Positions 57,559 through 64,000 of a stretch of DNA of 64,000 nt are shown here, one piece after another; position 1 is the first letter of the stretch, and each line of letters begins with the position of its first letter. The translations under genes and the position numbers were made by a program. The stretch lies in NCBI RefSeq assembly GCF_000211475.1, contig NC_015474.1:868001-932000 (forward strand), given 5' to 3'. Origin of the DNA: Pyrococcus sp. NA2. Its GTDB lineage: Archaea; Methanobacteriota_B; Thermococci; Thermococcales; Thermococcaceae. A model generated the notes under the pieces. The model had not been told where the DNA came from. It saw only the letters and a list, made by a program, of their open reading frames with translations, and did no database searches.

Positions 57559-58028
57559 GATTCATAGATGCTAATGTCTTTCTGTATGCCATGATAAAAC
57601 CAAAAGGTAACCTTCATCCCAAAATTCTGGAAAGAAAAGGCAAAAATAATCCTCCAGAGAGTTCAAAAGGGAGAAGAGGTTACCACAACCATTGTTCACC
57701 TCAGTGAGGTTGCTAATATTCTCGAAGCAAAGAGCAACTTACAAACTGCCTTAGACTTTCTAGAAGAGCTCCTAACAGCTAAAAATGTTAAGATACTCCC
57801 CGTAACAACAGAAGACTACCTAAAAGCCGTCCTAATAGCGAGAGAGAAGAATATAAGTGCTAATGACGCCCTTGCATATCTTAAAATGAAGGAGTTGGGG
57901 ATTAAAGAGATTTATACCTTTGATAGACACTTTGAAGGTGGTTATCAGGGACTGATCCACTCCTCGTCCTTGGCTAAGGGTTTAATCTCTAGAAGACGGT
58001 TTTTGAGAGGATGTCACCCTAAAGGGCG
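57555..58028 (+). pseudogene. vapC: Frameshifted VapC-type PIN toxin gene
   Basis: MRFIDANVFLYAMIKPKGNL runs to ~57625, where an extra or missing base in an A run changes frame. The second frame gives FWKEKAKIILQRVQKGEEVT, TTTIVHLSEVANILEAKSN, NISANDALAYLKMKELG and YTFDRHFEGGYQ. All four PIN acidic groups (D, E, D, D) are present across the two frames. The C-terminus runs into the IS-type end at 58011. Likely inactive unless the break is an assembly error. Confidence 0.7.
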
Positions 58029-58050
58029 AGGCTTTCAAAAGAAAATGTAA
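58011..58050 (-). mobile_element. IS200/IS605-type end remnant (inverted copy)
   Basis: The minus strand reads TTACATTTTC TTTTGAAAGCCTCGCCCTTTAGGG, which matches 37958-37990 but for one C, and ends at TGACAT where the first copy has CGGGAAGGATGTCA. No transposase gene is nearby. Confidence 0.5.
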
Positions 58051-58293
58051 CTAACCACTTAAAACCTCGTAAACCTTCTTCGCCACTATTATCGCGAAGA
58101 TCACTAGTAGGATTTCAACGAGGGGTTTTAGATCTTCTTTCTGCTCCTTGCTCAGGAACAGGCTACCTACCTCTAAAGCTATTAGGAGGCCTATAAGGGT
58201 TAGGGTTAGGAATACATCTACGCTCTTAACAATCAAAGCCGAGGCTATTATCCAGAACGAGAGGAAGAGAGTTATGTAATCCTCTACATCCAC
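58051..58293 (-). CDS. Small membrane protein
   Basis: The 80-aa product has three hydrophobic segments (VEDYITLFLSFWIIASALIV, FLTLTLIGLLIALEVGSLFL and VEILLVIFAIIVAKKVY). It overlaps the 3' end of the 58284-59042 gene by 10 nt. Unknown family; the stop is next to the IS-type end at 58050. Confidence 0.6.
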   Translation of the reverse strand: MDVEDYITLFLSFWIIASALIVKSVDVFLTLTLIGLLIALEVGSLFLSKEQKEDLKPLVEILLVIFAIIVAKKVYEVLSG

Positions 58294-59042
58294 TCTCTCA
58301 CACCTCCGAGTTTCCTCGCCTCAATCTTGACTCTCTCTCCCTCTATCGAGAAGTTCTTGGCCTCTATGATCTCATTGGTGGCCTTGGCTAGGCCTAGGAG
58401 TATGGAGGAGCATATGGGGCAGGCGACCTTGTTGCAGTACTTAATGTTCCTCCTGCAGAACCCAATGTCTTCAGGGGTTACGTATATCGTAAAGCTTTCC
58501 CCTTCTTCCTCTATGTAGACTCCATTCGCCAATCCCAAGGCTCTTAGAACTGATGAAGAAGCACTCTCCAATTCTCCAACGCTTGTAATTTCTCCCTCTA
58601 GGTGTTCCTCGAACTTCTCAAGGAGTTCGAGACCTAGAGGCTTCAACAGCAAACCCATCTGCCTCTCGCTACCTACATTAGTAAGAAAAGCTATATCCTC
58701 TCCAAATCTCCCGGGATCTATGTCGAAGTCCTTGTGTAGGGGAATGAACGTCCAGCCCCTTGGGAGGTTCTCGTAAGGTGGGATGTAGAGTGAGTTCCCC
58801 TCTAGCTCCAGATCCTCAACCATCCTTTTAATGGACTCGTGATAGGACCTCAAAGTTAGTGAAAGGGTATCCCTCTTCACGTATTCCTTCCCCTTTATCG
58901 TCAGAACTATGGCTCCAAGGAATATGCCGGCGAATCCAATATTTATCATTTCAGAATTACCGCTAACAGCCGAATAGAGCAGGATTACAGCTCCGATTAT
59001 TGCAAGTGAAGCCCCAACCAAAAGCTCAATTCTAAGCCTCAC
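58284..59042 (-). CDS. Membrane-anchored protein with cytoplasmic domain, unknown family
   Basis: From GTG 59042 the product is ~252 aa with two helices (~5-25 and ~30-50), then a soluble part containing PPYENLPRGWTFIPLHKDFD and a CRRNIKYCNKVACPICSS cysteine cluster (~200) that may bind a metal. The GTG is 25 nt from the TATA box shared with the divergent operon. The longer frame to 59081 would start before that TATA box. It may belong to the MoxR/DUF58 system, being its divergent neighbour. Confidence 0.6.
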   Translation of the reverse strand: MRLRIELLVGASLAIIGAVILLYSAVSGNSEMINIGFAGIFLGAIVLTIKGKEYVKRDTLSLTLRSYHESIKRMVEDLELEGNSLYIPPYENLPRGWTFIPLHKDFDIDPGRFGEDIAFLTNVGSERQMGLLLKPLGLELLEKFEEHLEGEITSVGELESASSSVLRALGLANGVYIEEEGESFTIYVTPEDIGFCRRNIKYCNKVACPICSSILLGLAKATNEIIEAKNFSIEGERVKIEARKLGGVREWM

Positions 59043-59061
59043 GCCACTTCTATTGGGCAAC

Positions 59062-59072
59062 CCTTTTAAAAA
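59062..59072. promoter_or_regulatory. Shared TATA box of the MoxR operon and the divergent gene
   Basis: CTTTTAAAAAG at the centre of the 57-bp gap reads as TATA on both strands. The starts at 59042 (-, 25 nt) and 59100 (+, 33 nt) are close to it. Confidence 0.5.
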
Positions 59073-59099
59073 GTTACCCAAAATAGGGTCTCGGTTAAA

Positions 59100-60797
59100 A
59101 TGAGGCGGGTTGCAATTATCATGTTCATCCTCCTCATCCTCACGTCTCCAGTGTTAGCCGAACCAAGGCAGATCCCCCTTAATGAGGTTAGGGAGAGCGA
59201 TGAGGGTTACTACATATTCTTCTCTGCTTTACTTAAGTTGTACTCCAAATCGCTTGACGACGTTCTAGATGAGAACTTAAACGGCACTTCCTATGAAAGG
59301 CTTGGTCTCATCTTGAACTTTTTAATCGAGGAGCAAAATGAGAGGCTTAGGCATTTTTTGCCTCCTTTCCTCGAGCTCTATAAGGGGATTGGAAAGATAG
59401 TTGAGGGGCAAAGGGTATTCTTCAAGGGAAAGATGCTTAGCGGAGTTGCAATGATGAAGGAGGGGATTTCGGAGAGCGAATTGGCCCTTAGCGACATAGA
59501 AGGTTTGGAGTTCAAAACGGAGAATGATGTGAAAAGGTTAAACGTTGGTGAAGTGAGGGATAAGCTCGAGAGAGTTAAGGATCTAGTCTCAACCTACGAG
59601 TTCTTGGTTAAGAAAAAGCTTTCCGAGAATATCACGCTTGCCCTCTACGTCTCAGATGAAAACCCTTTCATATATGAGAACGTTACCTTCTACGGAATAG
59701 CGAGGAACTTCTCTGAGGTTACAGTTCACGTAGGAAACGAGAGCTTCAAGGTTAAGGTGGTGAAGGGAGAGTTTTCCCTGAACTACACCTTCTACACTCC
59801 TGGGGTCTACATAGCTTACGCCGAGGCAGGCAACATTAGGTCGAACGTTTTAAGGATAAACGTCACGAGGATTCCTACGAGGATAATAGTTCCTAAGGTT
59901 GTCGTCGGGAGGATATTCCAGGATGTGATTGTTAACGGTTCCCTCGTGGATTACATGGGCAACCCAATACAGGGGAACCTAATAACTTCGATTGGAAACG
60001 TAAGCGTCAACGGAAGCTTTTCGATAAAGCTTAGATACAAGAAATACGGGAACTACGTAATCAACCTTTATTACCCAGGGAACAACATCTACGAGAGTAG
60101 CGAGGCAAGCGTGAGGCTCGTCATTCTAAGACTGCCCGTTACAATAAGGATCTCCTCCGAGAGGGAGAAGGTCAGGGCTGGGAAGGAGTTCAGGGTTTAC
60201 GGGAATGTGAGCGTTGACGTTCCCATTGAGCTCTGTGTCGACGGCAACTGCTCTTCCATTGAGGTTGAAAATGGGAGCTTTAACGCCACCTTATCCATTA
60301 ACGACGTTGGCGAGCACGAGATCTATGCCTACTTTAAGGGAAATGAGATGTACGAGCCGGCCAAGTCCAACGTTATAATCGTCGAGGTCTACTCTTATCC
60401 CGTTAGAGAAATTGCCGTTGCTGTGCTCTTATTATTCCTTGTCTTCCTTATACTTAGGCTTAGGCCCAGGAAAATGCAGGGAATCGAGATAGGTGGGGAG
60501 ATAGAAGAGCTCCTTAAGAGGGAGGAGGTGCCCGAGGGAACGCCCACGGTTAGGGACTCTTACAGGCGCATCTACTTTACCCTAATAAGGAAGTTCAACC
60601 TCGGGAGGAGCACCACTCCCAGGGAACTACTGAACTTCCTCAAGGACAAGCCATTCTGGGATCACCTGGCTAAGGTCACGATGGGTCATGAGAAGGAGGT
60701 TTACGCCGGCAGGAGGTTAAGCCTTAAGGAAGTCAAGGCCTTCTTCAGGGCGTTGGGAAACCTCATGCTAACTCTAATCCTGGGTGAGGAGCCATGA
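59100..60797 (+). CDS. Membrane protein with Ig-like domains, DUF4129-like C-terminus
   Basis: The 565-aa product has a signal peptide (RVAIIMFILLILTSPVLAEP), a helical N-terminal domain (~25-180), three Ig-like domains (~185-440) and one membrane helix (EIAVAVLLLFLVFLILRL, ~450). It ends in a cytoplasmic domain resembling DUF4129 (RRIYFTLIRKFNLGRSTTPR). In MoxR operons such proteins often pair with transglutaminase-type partners, but no protease motif is visible here. It overlaps the next gene by 4 nt. Confidence 0.75.
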   Translation: MRRVAIIMFILLILTSPVLAEPRQIPLNEVRESDEGYYIFFSALLKLYSKSLDDVLDENLNGTSYERLGLILNFLIEEQNERLRHFLPPFLELYKGIGKIVEGQRVFFKGKMLSGVAMMKEGISESELALSDIEGLEFKTENDVKRLNVGEVRDKLERVKDLVSTYEFLVKKKLSENITLALYVSDENPFIYENVTFYGIARNFSEVTVHVGNESFKVKVVKGEFSLNYTFYTPGVYIAYAEAGNIRSNVLRINVTRIPTRIIVPKVVVGRIFQDVIVNGSLVDYMGNPIQGNLITSIGNVSVNGSFSIKLRYKKYGNYVINLYYPGNNIYESSEASVRLVILRLPVTIRISSEREKVRAGKEFRVYGNVSVDVPIELCVDGNCSSIEVENGSFNATLSINDVGEHEIYAYFKGNEMYEPAKSNVIIVEVYSYPVREIAVAVLLLFLVFLILRLRPRKMQGIEIGGEIEELLKREEVPEGTPTVRDSYRRIYFTLIRKFNLGRSTTPRELLNFLKDKPFWDHLAKVTMGHEKEVYAGRRLSLKEVKAFFRALGNLMLTLILGEEP

Positions 60798-61783
60798 GGA
60801 GGGCAACCTACGCAATAATGCTCATCTTTGGACTGGGCTTTCTTATATTGCCTATCTCAATTCCTGTTTTCCTTTCAAACACAGAGTTCAGCATTTTAAA
60901 TAATAAGTGGAACGGTCTCTCAAGCTTCGCGAAGCTGGTTTATGAGGAAAAAGGCATGGTAATTCCGATAACCGACAGCCTAAATAACTTCAACTTTAGG
61001 AAGGGCACGTTGATAATAGCCGGCCCTGATTTAGGCTACTCTTCATTGGAGGTTGAGAGGATCAAGGAGTTCCTCGAGAACGGAGGTACAGTGATAATCA
61101 TGGACGACTTTGGAACCGGAAATCAAATATTAGAAGGGCTGAACTTAACTTTGAGGTTCTCCAGGAAGGTTCCAATTGATCCTTTGTACTTCAAGGACTA
61201 CAGGCTTCCAATAATCGTGAACATAGAGGATCCAGAGCTGGCAAAGAACGTCAAGGGGATAATTCTAAACTATCCGTCGGTGATAACCGGCGGAGAGGGT
61301 GAAGTTTTTACAAGTAAAGTAACTCTGCTCGATGGCAAGTTCGGCCAATACCCGGTTCTAGTTGAACTCAACTACGGAAAGGGGAAGCTCATTCTATTTT
61401 CAGACCCAAGCGTGTTCACGAACGACATGTTTCCCTTGAACAGGGAGTTCATAGAGAACTTCGTCGAGAAGTACGTTAAACCTCCAGTCTACTTTGATGA
61501 GGCCCATCATTCGAACTTCAACCCCTACTACGTTGGAACGATAGTGGTTAGGAGGAGCTTGGATAAGGAGAAGGCCTTTTACGTTGTTTTGGCTGTCGGC
61601 TTAATAGCTCTTGCAGTTGAGAGTGGTTTAGTTTACAGCGTTATGAGCAAGGCGCTAGAGCTCGTGCTTAAGATTCTCTTCAAGGAGGAGAAGGTTAATT
61701 TGGAGGAGATAATTGAGAAGCTCGAGAGGGAGGGCTACGATAGGAGGATACTTGAGAAGATAGTTAGGGAGGTTGGTGGTTGA
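60794..61783 (+). CDS. DUF4350-like membrane protein
   Basis: The 329-aa product has an N-terminal helix (TYAIMLIFGLGFLILPISIP), a soluble part (~30-255) and a C-terminal helix (VVLAVGLIALAVESGLVY). LENGGTVIIMDDFGTGNQIL and VELNYGKGKLILFSDPS resemble DUF4350 segments (glutamine-amidotransferase-like Rossmann fold). The last residues overlap the MoxR frame. Confidence 0.75.
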   Translation: MRRATYAIMLIFGLGFLILPISIPVFLSNTEFSILNNKWNGLSSFAKLVYEEKGMVIPITDSLNNFNFRKGTLIIAGPDLGYSSLEVERIKEFLENGGTVIIMDDFGTGNQILEGLNLTLRFSRKVPIDPLYFKDYRLPIIVNIEDPELAKNVKGIILNYPSVITGGEGEVFTSKVTLLDGKFGQYPVLVELNYGKGKLILFSDPSVFTNDMFPLNREFIENFVEKYVKPPVYFDEAHHSNFNPYYVGTIVVRRSLDKEKAFYVVLAVGLIALAVESGLVYSVMSKALELVLKILFKEEKVNLEEIIEKLEREGYDRRILEKIVREVGG

Positions 61784-61784
61784 A

Positions 61785-62714
61785 ATGGACGGAAAGAAGT
61801 TCCTTGAGCTGCTCAAGGGCGAAGTCCACAAGGCCGTAGTTGGCAAGGACGATGTGATAGAGCTTTTGACCATAGCCCTACTCGCTGAGGGCCACGTAAT
61901 CCTGGAGGGAATCCCTGGGGTTGCCAAGACGACCATAGCAAAGAGCTTCGCCCAAGCCTTGGGCCTGAAGTTCTCGAGGATTCAGCTGACCCCAGATCTG
62001 TTGCCTGCCGATATAATGGGAACCGTCTACTACGACCAGAAGGATGGGTTCTGGAAGATAAAGAAGGGTCCAATCTTCGCCAACGTCGTGTTGGCTGATG
62101 AGATAAATAGAGCCCAACCAAAGACCCAGTCGGCTCTACTGGAGGCGATGCAGGAGAGGCAGGTCACTATAGAAGGGAGAACTTTCCAATTAGAGAGGCC
62201 TTTCATAGTCATAGCAACGAAGAATCCGCTCGAGGTCGAAGGCGTGTATAATCTGCCGGAAGCTCAAGTCGACAGGTTCATGATGACCATAAAGATAGGT
62301 TATCCGGACAAGGATGAGGAGCTTGAGATGCTCAGGAAGAAGGACAGGAACGAGTTCAGGGAAGTTAGGAGCATCTTCTCCAAAGATGTAATAGTTAAGG
62401 CTATTGAGCAGGTTAGAAGGGTTAGGACGAGCGATGAGGTTCTCCACTACCTGTACGAGATAGTGAACGAGACGAGGAAGGATGATAGGCTAATAGTCGG
62501 AGCCTCGCCGAGAGCAAGTGAGCATCTCCTGTACGCAGCTAAGGCGAAGGCCTTCTTGGAGGGTAGGGATTATGTTATTCCTGATGACGTTAAAGCTTTA
62601 GCCGTTCCAGTCCTGGCCCACAGGTTGCTGGTTAAGGCAGAGTACGAGGTTGAGGGTGTTAAAGGAGAGGACGTCGTCAGGGAGATCCTCGAGAGGGTAG
62701 AGGTGCCGGTATGA
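61785..62714 (+). CDS. MoxR-family AAA+ ATPase
   Basis: From ATG 61785 (GGTGG site 5 nt upstream) the 309-aa protein shows Walker A GIPGVAKTTIAKSF (~42), Walker B VLADEINRAQPKTQSALLEAM (~105), sensor 1 ATKNP (~150) and the sensor 2 Arg in GASPRASE (~245). MoxR proteins act as chaperones for DUF58/vWA partners, such as the next gene. It overlaps the DUF58 start by 4 nt. Confidence 0.93.
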   Translation: MDGKKFLELLKGEVHKAVVGKDDVIELLTIALLAEGHVILEGIPGVAKTTIAKSFAQALGLKFSRIQLTPDLLPADIMGTVYYDQKDGFWKIKKGPIFANVVLADEINRAQPKTQSALLEAMQERQVTIEGRTFQLERPFIVIATKNPLEVEGVYNLPEAQVDRFMMTIKIGYPDKDEELEMLRKKDRNEFREVRSIFSKDVIVKAIEQVRRVRTSDEVLHYLYEIVNETRKDDRLIVGASPRASEHLLYAAKAKAFLEGRDYVIPDDVKALAVPVLAHRLLVKAEYEVEGVKGEDVVREILERVEVPV

Positions 62715-63954
62715 AGAGGGAAGACATCCTGTGGACTTTGATAGGCTTGAGCCTCCTCTACAGTTACTTGACCAATAATTTGAGCGGTGTTCTATTCGGG
62801 GTTGTGCTGTTTGCCTATTTGGTTCAGGCCAGGAGGAGCTTCAATCCAGACTTCGACGTTAAAGTTGATATCCCTAAGAGGTTTGAGGAAGGCGTTACCG
62901 GCGAGGTTATAGTTAGAGTCGTGAACAGGGGGAGCGAGGGCTTCTTGGAGGTTGAGGTTGAGGGAGAGGATGTTGGGGGGGATAAAAGGGGGTGTTTTTA
63001 AGGAAGGGAGAGAGCGTTGTAAAGGTAAAGGTTAAGCCAATTGCGAAGGGCGAGAGGGAGCTCAAGCTTAAGCTTAGGTTTGAGGATAGGGCCGGTTTGT
63101 ATTATGAAGAGGAGGAGAGAGAATTTAGGATTCAAGTTCTTCCCTCCGTGGATTCGATAAGGGAAGCAATGAAGGAGGAGAGGAGGGTTAGGCTAAAAGA
63201 AGCTTATAAGAAGGGAAGGATTGGAGTTGAGAGCTTGGAAATTTATGGGCTTAGGGAGTACTTGCCTGGAGATGACGTGAGGAGGATAGACTGGAAGGCA
63301 AGTACTAGGATAGGCAAGCTGATCGTTAAGGAGTTCTTGAGGGAGAGCGAAGGTGACGTTTACATAGTTCTAGATGCCTCAAGGGAGATGAGGAAGAGGA
63401 TTAGGAGGAGTAAGATAGACTATGCCTCAACTCTAGCCCTTTACTTGGCCACCCTCATAGTGAGGGAAGGCAGGAGGGTTGGGCTCATAATCTTCTGGGA
63501 CGAGGACTTCAAGGTGGTAAAGCCTGGAAGGGAGCTGGAGAAGATAAGGGAGGCGATAAGGTTCAGGCCCGTGAGGGGATTGATGAGCTTCAAGGGGGAA
63601 ATTAGTCTAAGGGTGAGGGGTTTCCTCAAGCTCTTCCCCAGGAAGAGGAGGAGCATCGCTGATGCTCTGCTAAGCTTAAGGGAGAGCTCTCACCTGATAC
63701 TAATTTCAGATTTAATGAGCAACACGCCGCTCCTCTACAGGGCCATAGCGATGGCCAAGAAGAAGCATAAGATAGTGATTTTATCTCCTAACCCCGTCCT
63801 TTTCTATTCTGGGGAGCTGGATGAGGAAACGTTAAGGTTCCTGTACAGGAAGTACAGGGAGAGGGAGAAGGTTATTAGGAGGTTCAATTCCCTAGTTCCA
63901 ACTCTCGACTTGGGGCCTTCCGATTATAGGGAAGTGCTGGAGGTGTTGGGATGA
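62711..63954 (+). pseudogene. DUF58 protein gene with one-base frameshift
   Basis: The first frame (62711-63001) gives two hydrophobic segments and the beta-rich start, ending VEVEGEDVGGDKRGCF. The second (from GTG 62992) continues FLRKGESVVKVKVKP and contains the DUF58 signature EYLPGDDVRRIDWKASTR (~residue 95 of it). The break is the run of five G at 62988-62992; one added G joins the frames. Either a real mutation, a slippage site, or a sequencing error. The vWA-like domain works with MoxR. Confidence 0.85.
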
Positions 63955-64000
63955 TCCTTTCGTTAGTACTTTTGGGTTTGTCCTACTTAGCGCTCAGGAA
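63951..64000 (+). CDS. Start of a membrane protein (3' partial)
   Basis: ATG 63951 overlaps the DUF58 stop (ATGA) and the visible part, MILSLVLLGLSYLALR, is a membrane helix. Probably the next gene of the MoxR/DUF58 operon; it runs out of the window. Confidence 0.6.
   Translation, partial: MILSLVLLGLSYLALR

Overview
The window looks like chromosome of a hyperthermophilic euryarchaeon of the order Thermococcales, most likely Pyrococcus. The evidence is the Trm-G10 tRNA methyltransferase, the COG1107 DHH protein, CDP-archaeol synthase, the archaeal aconitase-X pair, a class II ribonucleotide reductase carrying two inteins, archaeal TATA-type promoters with many near-leaderless starts, and a PH0350-type Cas6. 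Only the genus-level call is an inference; I do not name a species.

Region by region: (1) 1-9.7 kb is housekeeping and membrane genes: the end of a CGP-CTERM propeller protein, DUF432 plus MscS, a TasA/camelysin-like secreted protein, Trm-G10, DHH/COG1107, CarS, an Era-like GTPase, an HD hydrolase and a MraY-type phosphosugar transferase. (2) 9.7-14.7 kb on the minus strand holds a Cas6 homologue that seems to lack the catalytic residues, a site-2 protease, phosphomevalonate dehydratase (aconitase X) and a geranylgeranyl reductase, so part of this block serves isoprenoid and lipid synthesis. (3) 14.8-23.2 kb carries a secreted protein, glutamine synthetase, a small PqqD-like/microprotein pair, an OPT transporter and an ABC-2 exporter.

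(4) 23.2-40.9 kb is the striking part: eight intact P-loop ATPase genes and fragments of others. Three carry a C-terminal DUF234-type and four a DUF4143-type PD-(D/E)XK-like domain. A vapBC pair and pseudogenes sit among them. Nearly every intact ATPase gene is preceded by its own, different palindrome or repeated inverted repeat, placed on the TATA box, the inferred transcription start or the start codon. The nuclease-like ends are nearly identical in DNA while the ATPase/wHTH parts and the operators differ. I read this as a family of self-regulated ATPase-nuclease units that diversify by recombination; the function is unknown.

(5) 40.9-52.7 kb combines the B12-dependent ribonucleotide reductase (two inteins, palindromic operator) with a cobamide salvage/assembly cluster (radical SAM, cobQ, cobY, cobS, cobZ, cbiB, cobD), interrupted by an AT-rich orphan gene. 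(6) 52.6-58.1 kb is a second accessory patch: a broken ATPase gene behind a triple 15-bp repeat, antitoxin-like genes, a nucleotidyltransferase, a frameshifted vapBC and one of two IS200/IS605-type end remnants (the other is at 37.96 kb). (7) 58.05-64.0 kb holds an operon with a MoxR ATPase, a DUF4350-like protein and a DUF58 protein; the DUF58 gene is broken by a one-base shift in a G run. No rRNA, tRNA, CRISPR array or complete insertion sequence was seen.
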